This document shows positions 1-9,480 of a DNA stretch of 24,868 bases, one piece after another. The notes beneath the pieces were generated by a model, which made no database searches, had not been told where the DNA came from, and saw nothing but the letters and a program-made list of their open reading frames with translations. How positions within the stretch are numbered: position 1 is the first letter of the stretch; every line of letters starts with the position of its first letter. Origin of the DNA: Dunaliella salina (taxonomy: Eukaryota > Chlorophyta > Chlorophyceae > Chlamydomonadales > Dunaliellaceae). A program made the position numbers and the translations under genes. The stretch lies in assembly GCA_002284615.2 (NCBI GenBank), contig MU070607.1, forward strand, positions 8,298 through 33,165. The letters run 5' to 3'.

Positions 1-69
<69 letters not shown>
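1..69. repeat. (CA)n microsatellite at window edge
   Basis: Uninterrupted CA dinucleotides run from the first base and pass at about position 70 into CACG and CATG/GCATGCAT-type alternating purine-pyrimidine sequence to about 110. The array is cut by the window start, so its true length is unknown. Open frames through it are repeat artefacts. Confidence 0.97.
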
Positions 70-81
<12 letters not shown>

Positions 82-110
82 ACGCATGCATGCATGCATG
101 TATGCATGCT

Positions 111-1470
111 CGCACATGTGCACTTGCACACATGTACGCACCAGTGCTTCCTTTTTGGTCTTTCTAACTGTACTTCATCGTCACCCAGGCATGCCATGAA
201 TCCTTTCTTTCTAGTTTTTCCAAATGTGTCCCCATCCTGCAGGGAGGCTGCAGGGCAAGGAAACAGACGTGACACTGCTCGTGTGACCATAGCAAACCTT
301 ACTCAATTAAGAACTTGTGACTTCAGCTAAGGGTCATCTGAGGGTGATGAGACCTGGTTAGGGTCTCCCCTGAGTTGCCAACATTGACCTCCAATGTCCA
401 ATGCTGCCGGCTGTGTGGAGCTCTTTTTGATGGCTGCTTGAGACCCTTGCTGAAGTTCATGCCTTTTGGCGACTGCACCCATGCTCACAAGTGAGGAGCT
501 CGCAAGCAGGGTCTCATTCAGACCAGAAAGCGGGGGCTCCTTGTGAACAAATGCAGGCGTTGTATAAGGTTATTTTTGAACAAAACCTCTAGGAAGAGCT
601 CTTCCTGGCTGGTGCATTGGGTTCCTCGAGGTCTTTCCTTGGGCTGAACATTGGGCTGAACATCCGCTGACCCTCCTGGAAGCCATGCCATTTTGCAGCA
701 TGCTCGTTGTGCTCCTTGCTCATCTGCTGCGCTGAAGCGCTAAGTACATACCAAAGCTGCACAAATGGGTTGCGACCCTGAGACGCACAGACGTGAAGTC
801 CCAAAACATGCGTTTTGCTTATCTTGCAAGCTTCATAGCAGAATCTGTGATCTCCTGTGTCTTCAAAGTTCTCTGCGCCCTCATGCCTCCGAAGACCGCT
901 GCTGCGCTCTGCTTTCTAATTTGCTGTTGGCTTGAGACGGCAGCAGCTGCACCAATAGTAACCGAAGACCTGGTGTGATTCATGCAAGCGCATGCTGACG
1001 CCCTCCTGCCAGGGATCTGGGGGAGGAGCTGAACCCAAGTCACTCCAAACATGTCGTGCTGGTCCCTCAACCTTCATGGAGTGGCTTGGCTGCAACGGCA
1101 TCAGTCTCCTCACTTAAAAGGCTCTTGATCGAGCCGTGGTGCTCATCGCTCTGCCCCCTTTCGACCCTTCTCTAAAATTAATTGTTGAGAGAAAGTTTCA
1201 GAATGGGTCACTGCACCAAATCTGCTGGGTTGTACAAGGCATTATTGGATGCTCAAATCCCTCAACAGAGCAACTGAACCTTCTACAGCTTTCAAAACCT
1301 CCAAACGCCCAGACTTAATGGCCATGTGATATGGCACCAAACAGAATTACAGGATTACAGGAAGAAGGAGGCTTCCAGTCAAAACGACTGACTGTTAGCC
1401 CATATGGCACCAAATGGGAGGCTAAAACATACTCATGCACTCACACTTGCGCGTGCGCACGCACAAGCAT
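111..1470. other. No supported gene
   Basis: Both strands hold only short open frames (60-95 codons) with no recognisable motif. I see no repeat above background and no RNA gene. It could be intronic or intergenic sequence upstream of the possible split gene that starts near 1589. Confidence 0.5.
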
Positions 1471-1491
1471 ACGCACACACACACACACACG

Positions 1492-1570
<79 letters not shown>
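1471..1570. repeat. (AC)n microsatellite with GC-rich head
   Basis: A compound array: ACGCACAC... then a GCACGCGCGC stretch (1491-1500), then 70 bases of pure AC (1501-1570). It alternates purine and pyrimidine throughout. It ends 18 bases before the AG of a plausible splice acceptor at 1588, so it would sit at or near the polypyrimidine-tract position of that intron. Confidence 0.97.
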
Positions 1571-1572
<2 letters not shown>

Positions 1573-1588
1573 CTGGGAGCTCCTGCAG

Positions 1589-1717
1589 GTCATTGAGCTG
1601 TGTGAGGACCTAAGTGACTCACGGGCGGCCGTCACCACAATTCCCACATGGCTGCTCAAGCGCGTGCGTGCCCTGCTGCAATCCTTGCAATGGGCCAAGG
1701 ATGCCGCTGATCGACTG
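1589..1717 (+). CDS. Candidate internal exon of an unrecognised host gene
   Basis: A 43-codon open segment lies between an acceptor-like ctcctgcag and a donor-like gtgggt. It encodes a leucine- and charge-rich, probably helical segment beginning VIELCEDLSDSRAAV and ending AKDAADRL. Both edges fall in codon phase 0. Amino-acid composition is protein-like, unlike the His/Thr read-through of the CA array just upstream, which shares this frame. The next candidate exon at 2037 has the same phase and the same gtgggt donor, which supports one gene on the + strand. I do not recognise the protein family. The exon edges are inferred from splice-like sequence only; a transcript would settle them. Confidence 0.45.
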
Positions 1718-2036
1718 GTGGGTTGCATGCACCTCTCGTGTAGACACCATGGCTGCCCAGCTTTTCTGCTGCCGCATGCATGGTGCTGACAGTGCTTAGA
1801 ATGAATTTTGCAATGGCACTGTCTTCAAAGCCATGAAAGAGGACACGCGCTCCACGGAAGCAATGCATTGAGGATGGTTGTGGTGACGTTTGACATTTAC
1901 AGTGCTGGCAGGAGGTGCCCTGCCACAGTTGACATATGTCCTGCATTTCAGTGTACTCCAGACAGCTGTGTGTTCAACCACACCTCCCTTGCTTTCAACA
2001 CATTCCCACCACCCTGCACTGGGCGCTGCCTGGCAG

Positions 2037-2150
2037 GCCTTCTCAGAGGTGCTGTCGAACAACGAGACGTGGGCCACAGACATGACTGAGACCTACAAGC
2101 TGCTAGACATTGACCCCGCCTCAGTGCAAGGTCTGGAGGATTATTTGAAG
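2037..2150 (+). CDS. Candidate internal exon of the same unrecognised gene
   Basis: A 38-codon segment lies between cctggcag and gtgggt, again phase 0 to phase 0. It reads AFSEVLSNNETWATDM at the start and ASVQGLEDYLK at the end, acidic and helix-like. The open frame continues upstream into the presumed intron, so the true acceptor could be earlier; a longer version would add a Trp-Gln just before. It lies 319 bases after the preceding candidate exon. No family was recognised. The link to the exon at 1589 rests on phase, donor sequence and orientation, not on homology. Confidence 0.45.
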
Positions 2151-2410
2151 GTGGGTTGGCATGTGCCATTACAAGCATCCAGTTGTATCTGGTGCAAACA
2201 ATGGGGGGGCCTGTCAGGAGGGCCTGCGCATGTTGTCACACTGAGGGAAGGGATGCAATGCAATATGTGGTTTGCTCCAATTGCAGTACTCTGAATTGCA
2301 CAAATGCTGTTGTGTGTGAGAAGTACTGCAAGTCACACGCGAGCCTGGTCCATTGCTTATTATGGACACGCCTGGCCCGTCACTTTCATTTGACATGTTG
2401 AGTCCACCAA

Positions 2411-2783
2411 GAGGCCGCTCCAAGGCCACTTGCTGGTCAATGAGGTTGGCACATGCTTGCCCATCGGTAACAGTCTAAAGAAATATCTTACCAGCTGGGA
2501 ATTGTTGAAATGAAATGTTATGGTCATGTCTATTTGTAGGTACAACAAGTCCCTCAGGCACTCAACGTGTTACATGCTATAGATTTATGTGAACCGGGTA
2601 AGGAGGAGCACTCCGAGCAGAAGTGGCTGCTCCAAGGCCACTCGCTGGTGCTATGGAACTTGGTGGGAACGGTGGAGAGGAGCACTTTTGGCAGGGGAGA
2701 CCGCTCGAAGGCCACTAGCGGGTGACATGGAGCGCTTTTGGCAGGGAAGACCGCTCGAAGGCCACTAGCGGGTGCCATGGAAC
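2411..2783. repeat. Diverged 54-bp minisatellite
   Basis: The core GCTC(C/G)AAGGCCACT followed by (T/C/A)GC(T/G)GGT occurs four times: near 2416-2436, 2628-2650, 2703-2723 and 2755-2773. The last two units (about 2678-2731 and 2732-2783) are nearly identical, each containing CTTTTGGCAGGG(G/A)AGACCGCTCGAAGG. The first two copies are more diverged and more widely spaced. I see no coding sense in any frame. Confidence 0.8.
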
Positions 2784-3045
2784 AAGGTGAAGTGCTTCTC
2801 TCCACCTTCTACCATCATGGCATGGACTGAGGGTGTGGCTTGAAGGGGGCAGTTGTCGGCCGCCCTTCCCAGGGGTCGGGTCACCTTCCCCCAAGCAGAA
2901 TTTACACGTGTCATAGCGCATGAACAATATGTGTAAGCCTGCGCAATAACTCCACACAAAAATGGTAAGTTTGATTACGTGCATAAGGTCTTAATGCTTC
3001 CTGAAGGCTGGGGCATGATGGATGCAAGCTTCCCTCCCCCCGCAG

Positions 3046-3131
3046 CATCCCACATCACAGAAGTTCCTAACGTAAGACCAATCATGTTGTCTTCTACAAA
3101 GCTGGACCACACTCTTTTTGTCAACAAGCGG
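3046..3131 (+). CDS. Possible additional exon
   Basis: A strong pyrimidine tract (ttccctccccccgcag) is followed by an 86-base segment with one open frame (two bases plus 28 codons) and then a gtgagc donor. The frame reads VRPIMLSSTKLDHTLFVNKR at its end, with protein-like composition. Its start phase does not match the phase-0 end of the exon at 2150, so another exon would have to lie between, or this belongs to a different transcript, or the match is chance. No family recognised. Confidence 0.25.
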
Positions 3132-3410
3132 GTGAGCCGTGTATGAGCAGCAGGGAGGACCTCATTCTCTTTTTGATAGGGCACTGCCACTTTCCCAATG
3201 ATGATCCCCAAATACCCAGGAAAAGCGCAAGCATTCGAAGGCAACATGCTTGCATAGTGGCATGCTGCTGCAGCCGAAAATGTCTTCACTTGGCTGCAGC
3301 AGTACCGTGTGTCTTGAGCACTTTTGATGCCTGTGTAATTCTACTGGAATCAGGCTTTGAGGCTTATGTCACACAAAACCGCTGTGTGCCATGTTGGTTG
3401 CCGCTGCGGA

Positions 3411-3574
3411 GGTTGTGGGGTGTTCCGGCAGCTACTGCTGTCGTTACTGCTGCTGCTGGGAGCTCACGCCCCCTAGGTGGCCTAGTAGATCCTGAGTCTG
3501 CTAGGCCACTGGGGGGGCGCAAGCTCCCAGCAGCAGCAGACCAACAGCAGTGCCTGCCAGAACACCCCACGACC
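3411..3574. repeat. Long imperfect inverted repeat (foldback hairpin)
   Basis: The left arm, about 3411-3485, and the right arm, about 3501-3574, are complementary over roughly 74 bases with about a dozen mismatches and one indel, separated by a 15-base loop (3486-3500). Matching blocks include GTGGGGTGTTC, CTGCTGCTGCTGGGAGCT and GTGGCCTAG. Several mismatches are transitions that would still pair as G-U in one RNA strand. I found no clear target-site duplication at the edges. It could be a foldback element, a transcribed hairpin (small-RNA precursor), or an old palindromic duplication. Confidence 0.85.
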
Positions 3575-3619
3575 CCTCAGTGCGACCACAAGGACACGCT
3601 ATGGTAAGTGTCGTGAACC

Positions 3620-3822
3620 CCAACGTTGAATTGTAGAGGAGTTATATATTTTGTGGGTGTCAAACCCAGCACAGCCGGAATCAGGGTCAGGGTCAGGGTT
3701 GGAGGGGGGGGGGGGGGGAAAATCCAACGTTGAATTGTAGAGGAGTTATATATTTTGTGGGTGTCAAACCCAGCACAGCCGGAATCNGGGTCAGGGNNNG
3801 GGNNGGNGGGGGGGGGGGGGGG
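3620..3822. repeat. Tandem 104-bp duplication ending in G-rich tracts
   Basis: Two copies start at 3620 and 3724 with CCAACGTTGAATTGTAGAGG and match closely through CACAGCCGGAATC. Each ends in repeated TCAGGG followed by a poly-G run, 15 Gs at 3704-3718 in the first and an N-rich G run at about 3797-3822 in the second. The N bases are sequencing or assembly failure in the homopolymer. The repeated GGG blocks meet the usual pattern for a G-quadruplex on the + strand. Confidence 0.9.
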
Positions 3823-4587
3823 TACAATGTGACCGCATTGGGGTCCAGGGTAGGATGCAGGTTGGGATCCCGGGGGAGGTGGGTGTCGATCCAGGCTTTG
3901 GATCACCTTTGCCCTCCATCCAGACTTGGGTAGCAAGGTGCGAGGACTCCAATCTTGGCCAGTGCAGGCGATGAAGTACATGAAAGAGCTTTTGGGTGGG
4001 TCAATTTGCTGAACATCAGGCGCCACAACCTATACCAAACATAGATGATATACTGCCAGACGCATTCATCCCACTTCTGAGAATGAAGGATTGCTTGTTT
4101 GAGGGTGAGAGCTAGTCTGGCATGTTGGCTACATGCGGGGTACACCTGGATGTGGCTCAGGAGGAGCCCTGTGCATCAAAAACATGCATTCCTTTCATTT
4201 GGGCACACCAGTGCGGGTCGTCCCCATGGCTGGCCCACCCCAAGCGCGGCCAACTACACTTTTAGGCTCTATTTCAACCTCTGTGCATGCCCTGAGTATA
4301 CCCAATAAGTTTCTATGTCCCGAGCATGGAGTTGAGGGACGGTGCCATATGTGTCTCAGAGGCTGTTTTCCACCCATTTCGCTGAAAAAGGAGAAATTTT
4401 GAACTTGCACCAAATGGACAACGCTCCTGGACTGAAGCTGTTCTTAGGTTGTCTAATCATGCTGCAATGTCAGATTCTGCGGGTGGGCCTTGGGGAAGCG
4501 TGCTGGTGCGTTGACCCATTGCGACAGGTGTGCATGCCGATGCAGGAAGCAGCATCGCGTTGCAACAGCTGCATCCCCTGGCGACCT
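3823..4587. other. No supported gene
   Basis: Open frames here are short and overlap each other on both strands, with no motif or splice pairing I can defend. No RNA gene or repeat stands out. Confidence 0.5.
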
Positions 4588-4808
4588 GAGCACATCCTCT
4601 GGTGCTTCTCATCATAACGCGTCTATTGAAACTTAAATGAGGCCAAAAGGTGGTCTACATGAGGAGCCATGTGCTTTTTACTGAATCCTTGGGCACATTT
4701 TTCCAGTATTTCTGTGACGGACCTCCCAGCACTGCCTCTCGAAGTGACCTCAGCACATCATCGGTGGCTATCCAACATACCGCATCTATAAAAACTTAAA
4801 TGAGGCCA
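4588..4808. repeat. Two diverged direct-repeat copies, ~160 bp apart
   Basis: About 60 bases around 4588-4648 and 4750-4808 align: CAGCACATC(C/A)TC.GGTG..., then a CG(C/T)(G/A)TCTAT block, then AAACTTAAATGAGGCCA in both. The last 17 bases are identical and the rest is diverged. It is probably an old tandem duplication or two fragments of one repeat family. Confidence 0.6.
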
Positions 4809-5790
4809 GCCGTGGGGACGACCTGCGTGTTTTGAGGCAACGGATGTTTATCTATTAGTATCTTAGTAATTAAGGAGCAAAAGGTGTGCCCCATACCTGA
4901 ACTTCTCGGTCACCCTTGGTAATGGCCATTTTCTGAGGGACCCTGCCCAGGCCCAAACTGCAGCAGCGAGTGTTTGGGAAGCCTGCTGGTAATATTGCAA
5001 GTGATTTCGGGTTGTCGGAAGGACCCCTGGTGCTCGTCGGATTTTCATCGCATGGACAGGCATGCATAACTTTGGAGGTCTGGCCAAGCCACGATAGGCC
5101 ACCCCCGCGCCCGCTGTCTGTCCTGGCCAATGCCTGGGATTCATCATCAGCACTGTTGCCATGATGAGCACCAGGGAGGAGCTGCTGGGCTCTGCAAAGT
5201 CGCTGGAGCTCATTACTCACGAGTTTTTGTTGGGCAAGGCAGATGCGAGGGATCCAGCTTCATCTTTTGAATGCGAGCTTCTCCGCGGATTCTGAGTTGA
5301 TTTAATTACTCTGATTGATTTGAAGAAAACGTTTGCAACCTTGAATGTATGGCTGTCAGCGGAAATATGAAAGGTAGAAGGGTTTGAAATATGGACCCCA
5401 TCCCAACACTGCGCTGAAGCATCAAAATTTTATCGTCATCACTCCTCTTGGCTGCCTCTTGAGCTCCCCCGAAAACAGCCCCCGCCAGCTCGCAGCAGGT
5501 GGCCACCTTGGCACTCAGGGCACATCCTGGGGTCCACCTGCAGGCTTGGGGGTGCATCAGGAGGGCTAGGGCACACAGGGGGTGAGTTTTGCTGGCTGAG
5601 TGCACAACATGCAGGCCTTGTGCACAGCACAGGTCAAATGCGACCTGTGCAGCGCAGAAAAACTGCTTTTGTAACTAACTTCCAGGTGGTGTGCTAGGAA
5701 TTGGCAGAGGTGGCCTGGCTGGCAAAAGGTAAGAAACCACACAGGGATGTGGCGCCTGACTGAATGTAAAAAAATCATACTTGTACTAGA
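4809..5790 (+). other. Sequence with weak exon-like segments, no firm gene
   Basis: Two + strand segments look faintly coding. At 5161-5295 an open frame beginning MMSTREELLGSAKSLELI follows a possible acceptor (atcatcag at about 5143) but has no good donor and runs into a stop. At 5499-5581 an open segment lies between cgcagcag and gtgagt. Neither matches a family I know. The two long minus-strand frames covering 4863-5220 overlap in different registers and look like chance frames. Confidence 0.25.
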
Positions 5791-5814
5791 TGCGCACGTG
5801 TGCGCGCGCGCGCG

Positions 5815-5894
<80 letters not shown>

Positions 5895-5903
5895 CACACA
5901 CAC
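5791..5903. repeat. (GC)n-(AC)n compound microsatellite
   Basis: About eleven GC units (5801-5822) pass directly into some 34 AC units (5822-5890), then CTCTCACACACAC. The whole tract alternates pyrimidine and purine for about 100 bases, the sequence class most able to adopt Z-form DNA. Long His/Thr or Val/Cys frames through it are artefacts. Confidence 0.97.
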
Positions 5904-6867
5904 TGTGCCTCCCTACCAATCGAACTCGAACAACCAAAAATTATGGTCATAATCATCATTCCCATACCTTGCACTGCTTTGCTGGACAATATTTGCGAGG
6001 GGAACAAGAGGGGTGCATCTCACCCAGGACTTGCTAGTTCTGCATGCCAGCTCCATGTCTAGTGTGTGCTAAGTTCTTAAAATTCTGTAACCATGCTCTT
6101 CTTCTTCCTGGCTCTCACAGCTTGGAAATCCTGTCCTGAAGCCTTTATACCTGGGACTTGCATTGAATAGGTGCATATTGGAGGACTCCTAAATTTTTGC
6201 GAGTAATTAATGAAATGATTGAATCTTTCTGAGGCCATCTCGCAAAATTGATAATTTGAAAAAATAAGTTTGGAAGCCTTCACAAAATTGTAATATGCTT
6301 CAAGCGTGTATTGCAGGCCCATCCTGGGCAGGGGCAGAGATCGTAAGTTTCATATGCCTTTTTAAAGGGGCCCAACACAGAGGAGGATGGTCTCCTGCTC
6401 AATGTGAGCCGATCAGGTTTACAAACCTTATCACACCAGAGGTGCAAGCAGGGATACCATTGATTCAGCAGCAAGAGCGAGGAAAGGAGCTCAGGGCAGG
6501 AGCTGCAAAAGCTAATGCCGTAGCTTATCTGCCTGCGGGTAGGTTGTGCTGGGTGTTGGTGCAAGCAGGGATGGGATGCACACGAAGAGTAAGGTTTGCA
6601 ATGAGCAGCAAAGTGCTTCAGAGGAACAAGAAGAAGACCAGCAATGACATTAGAAAGACATACACAGGCATGGATTGATTCCCTTGTGGATTCACTCTCT
6701 TCAATGTGGACATACAGCTAAACAGTGCTGCAAACTGATGAGGTCCACAAAAAATAGCTTTTGTGAACTCGCTGAGATACTTGGAACTCGCAAATTGTTA
6801 GGATCGCAAAAATGGAAGGTTCCAATGGTTCAAGCTGATTCTTTCTATGCTCCCCTGTGCATTGCAG
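5904..6867. other. No supported gene; possible last intron
   Basis: AT-richer than its surroundings. The 127-codon + frame at 6295-6678 shows no motif and no homology I recognise. If the split-gene model is right, this is intron sequence before the terminal exon at 6868. Confidence 0.4.
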
Positions 6868-6942
6868 GAGTACTATGGCCGCATTATGAAGAAGCTCAAG
6901 GAGGTGGGAGCAACTTCCGACAGGACCAACTTTTATGTGTGA
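6868..6942 (+). CDS. Candidate terminal exon of the unrecognised host gene
   Basis: A textbook-like acceptor (cccctgtgcattgcag) is followed by 24 codons and a TGA: EYYGRIMKKLKEVG then ATSDRTNFYV-stop. It begins in phase 0, as do the candidate exons at 1589 and 2037, and the basic helix-like segment is consistent with a protein C-terminus. I could not name the protein. The distance to the nearest convincing upstream exon (over 4 kb) means either long introns, exons I cannot see, or a separate gene. Confidence 0.45.
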   Translation, partial: EYYGRIMKKLKEVGATSDRTNFYV

Positions 6943-7757
6943 AACCCCAATGATGAGCGTACTCGGGTAACAGAAAATTTTGTCATCATCGGACTGCACA
7001 GGCATCATCATTTTTGGACTTGCTGCGCTTGCAGAGAAGCAGTGCTTCCTTTTTAATGCGATCAATGATACTCGCTGGAATCAAACCCGGTGTTTGGAAG
7101 AAAACCTAACTGCCAGGTGATCATCTTGCACCCCTATGAAAAACAATAACTTTCACAATCCCTTTCCAACACTGCAACCCCCTCTAATCATTTCATGCAA
7201 TCCTGCTCTTCCGCGAGGGCAAACAGCCCGCCTCCTGCCCACCTACTTCACTATGCTCACCTGCAAGCTTGGTAAGCTGGGTTGCCATAGAAAGCAGGGC
7301 AGGGTGCATGCAGCACGTAAGGTGCATGGAAAGCAGGGGTAGCATGCTCAAGCTCTACCTGGAACTACTTCCTCCTTGCCTCACATTAGCTTCTGCTCAG
7401 CGATGGGGGGAAGGCTAGGAGAGGCTGTGCAGGTCTAGCTGATGACGCCCCTCCGGAGCCTTGCCGTGCTCAAAAATTTTAACATTATTTTTATTACTAT
7501 TAAGGTACCTTTACAGTCCTGCGCCCCATATAAATGTTTTTGAGGTCATCCTGCAGTCATTTCTCACCCCTTAAATATTTTAGGGGGATCCATGACTTCT
7601 TCAGTAGTCCAGATTTTGGGGAGATCAATATTTTTTGGGGGTCAGCTTTGTGGGAATGGATGAGTTCTACGGGAGTCCAGCCAAGTTCTTTCGTATTTGT
7701 AAAACCCAATCCGCTTTCTTGAATCCCAAGCACCTGCCGGTAAAAGGTAAAAGGTCT
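6943..7757. other. No supported gene
   Basis: Presumed 3' flank of the candidate gene followed by AT-rich sequence with runs of T and G (7480-7640). No open frame with a recognisable motif. The block up to 7757 abuts the 3' end of a minus-strand LINE fragment. Confidence 0.5.
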
Positions 7758-7860
7758 ATGCTGGACGAAAACCAGCATGCATTAAGGAAAGGACCCAACA
7801 GTCAGCACTGAAACTGACTGTGGGCTCCACCAACGGAGGCTAGCCATGACCAGCAATGGT
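7746..7860 (-). mobile_element. LINE 3' tail with terminal stem-loop (copy A)
   Basis: Read on the minus strand, this is a 3' untranslated tail ending in a 7-bp stem ATGCTGG/CCAGCAT (7772-7778 with 7758-7764, 7-base loop), followed by TAGA and a short CCTTTTA repeat. The stretch before the hairpin (CAGTGCTG..., GTTGGGTC.TTTCCTTA, GCATGCTGG) is shared with the tail at 12827-12900. Some LINE families end in such a hairpin followed by short tandem repeats, where the reverse transcriptase recognises its RNA; that role here is inferred. Confidence 0.7.
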
Positions 7861-7975
7861 TACAATCTATAAGGACCTTCAACTAGAGTATTCGGCTGAT
7901 CAGTCGGTGACTGGTCTACGCCAGTCAAAAGTAAATCCATGAGCTCAGAAATGTAATGGAAAAGCTTTTTATTCT
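7860..7975 (-). pseudogene. LINE ORF C-terminal remnant
   Basis: The minus-strand frame ends with ISELMDLLLTGVDQ...LVEGPYRL and a stop, immediately before the 3' tail. Its ISELMDLLL segment resembles the FLSELVSIS C-terminus of the zinc-finger LINE fragment at 8806-9216, so I read it as the last part of that kind of LINE protein. Only about 35 residues are convincing, and nothing upstream in this frame looks like the rest of the protein. Confidence 0.4.
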
Positions 7976-8034
7976 TCTGGGAAAGAGAATCAAAGACCAA
8001 GGGCGCGGTGACATGTTGCACGCAAGGTGACCAG

Positions 8035-8449
8035 CTAATGTGGGTCCGGCGGGTTTTCAGCCACACGTTCAGCAGCATGCCTCCTGTACGCAGCCCCCTT
8101 CCCCCAAAGTCCCATTGCTCGTGTGCAGAATTGAATCGCATCTTTGGTGTTATGGATATTTGTTAGGCTCTTTACAGCGTGATAGTGGAGGTCTTGCAGT
8201 TTTGTGGGCTTTGTCTTTGGTCAGGCCAGGTATACAGAGGGGATCAATGGTGTAGGGATTGAAGATAGTTCCGGCAATTCCAATTAATATGGTGTGCAAT
8301 GTGACTCTGTTTCTGTCGGAAAGGTTAGGCAAGGTTACATCGCTATATCTGCCTACAAGGGCAGCTGAGCGGAAACACAGACTTGGAACTAGACAAGTCT
8401 TCACAAAAGTGCGAAAGGGAGCGTCAACTGTTGAGAAACGAGCGCGCAA
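8035..8449 (-). pseudogene. Retroelement C-terminal module ending PPDPH (copy A)
   Basis: On the minus strand, the segment RVTLHTILIGIAGTIFNPYT and following residues match the module at 16268-16570 (there ITIHPILLGVGGTIYAEHT). A frameshift near 8190 moves the reading to LHYHAVKSLTNIHNTKDAI and then to ENPPDPH and a TAG stop. The same last residues, PPDPH-stop, occur at 12927 and 16268. The module is the C-terminal end of a retroelement polyprotein; I infer that it belongs with the RNase H-bearing element at 17890-24868. It is broken here and not translatable as one protein. Confidence 0.6.
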
Positions 8450-8805
8450 CAGGATCGCCTTTTGGCGGAAAAGAATTCCAGCTTACAGCGTACAGTTGAT
8501 GTAGCCTTCAGCTGGAAATGTTGGCTGCTCAGCTTCCTAGGAAGCCAAATAAATGAGCAAGTGGAGTATACTTTTGCTAGTGCACACACAGGCAGGGGAA
8601 ATGGAGGCATGCAGACAGGCACAGACCAGAAACTAAATTCAGACACTTCCAAACAACTTGATTCACACAGTGTGTGGAAGGACAAATGCAATTTCTTGGG
8701 AGGCAGAAAAGCACCATGTATGGACAGCAGTCTAGGGTTACAAGGGTTACAAGGAGCTGGCCTACAGCCCGAGAACCTGGCTGATCGGCTGCTTGTGAAA
8801 CATCC
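8450..8805. other. No supported gene
   Basis: Open frames on both strands with no motif. Probably degraded LINE sequence lying between two recognisable minus-strand fragments. Confidence 0.4.
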
Positions 8806-9216
8806 TCAACCAGCATCAGAAATTGAAACCAATTCCGACAAAAATTTCAAAAACCTGCACGAGTCTTGATTCAGAAAAGCATTGACTTCAAGATCAGTTA
8901 AACAATGGAACCTCTCCAAAAAGGGAATGAAGTCAGTGTTTGGGAGCTGGGCAAAAATGTGAAATGGTCTGAAGAGATCAATAAACAGGTCCTTGAATTT
9001 TCTCCGCAGCTCACACACTTCATAGTGTTTGCAATAGAAAAGAGCGTGTTTCTCATCTTGCACATCAGCACAATCGCACTTGTTGCAAATGTTTGATCCA
9101 CCGTACCATTTACAAGACTCGACCTTTAAGCAGTGAGCCCGAAGTCTAAACCTGCAGTCTAGTGCTGCGAGCGTCGCCAAAGAAACAATGTGTTCAACTC
9201 CGTGCTCAACCAGCAA
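8806..9216 (-). pseudogene. LINE reverse-transcriptase C-terminus with CCHC zinc finger
   Basis: The 136-codon minus-strand frame carries the C-terminal signature of non-LTR retrotransposon ORF2 proteins: FRLRAHCLKVESCKW, then CNKCDCADVQDEKHALFYC, a C-x2-C-x9-H-x4-C finger, followed by about 80 residues ending FLKFLSELVSISDAG. The same layout, with RLQAHKLRV and C-x2-C-x9-H-x4-C, is found on the + strand at 17584-17760. No reverse-transcriptase palm is joined to it in frame: an in-frame TAA lies just upstream, and 71 bases beyond the frame's right end the sequence is cut by the LTR element at 9288. It is a 5'-truncated dead copy. The finger is thought to help bind template RNA or target DNA in this protein class. 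Confidence 0.75.
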
Positions 9217-9282
9217 GCTTGGACAGCGTTACCAAGAATGCAACATGTCTAGCTCCGTGTCTGTCACCTGGATAGGCTCAGG

Positions 9283-9287
9283 ACACA
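9283..9287. repeat. Target-site duplication ACACA (left)
   Basis: The five bases directly before the 5' LTR are repeated exactly after the 3' LTR (12443-12447). A 5-bp duplication is typical of LTR-retrotransposon integrase. Confidence 0.85.
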
Positions 9288-9464
9288 TGTTATAAACTTG
9301 AATCAGTTGGAACAGTATTTCTGTGAGAAAGTGTGAACCTCGCCTCAAATCTTGAGTGTTGTTCTTTTTAATTAATATCGAATATACATGTAAAGGAATT
9401 AATCTCCCTCATCTCGTCCACCTCCTCAGCGTCAGCCAGCCATGTAAAACCTCACACCAAAACA
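9288..9464 (+). repeat. 5' LTR of the 3155-bp element
   Basis: 177 bp, TGTTATAAAC at the start and CACACCAAAACA at the end. The 3' copy ends CATAACA, giving a perfect 6-bp terminal inverted repeat (TGTTAT/ATAACA) that this copy has lost by one substitution. Confidence 0.93.
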
Positions 9465-9467
9465 GTT

Positions 9468-9480
9468 TGGCAGCGAAGCC
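9468..9480 (+). other. Primer-binding-site-like sequence
   Basis: TGGCAGCGAAGCC starts three bases after the 5' LTR. The TGG start and position fit a tRNA primer site (complement of a CCA end). I cannot assign the tRNA. Confidence 0.5.

Noticed and set aside
1331..1789. Long + and - frames of His/Thr or Val/Cys repeats through the CA arrays (also 5566-6062)
   Set aside because: Dinucleotide repeats are open in most frames; the protein is only the translation of the repeat. Only the downstream 1589-1717 part was kept, as an exon.
3364..3607. Frames across the foldback (+ and -)
   Set aside because: Ser/Ala/Gly/Leu-rich products on both strands come from the CTG/CAG-rich palindromic arms.
4863..5220. 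Two overlapping 116-codon minus-strand frames
   Set aside because: They occupy the same bases in different registers, have no motif and are no longer than expected by chance at this base composition.
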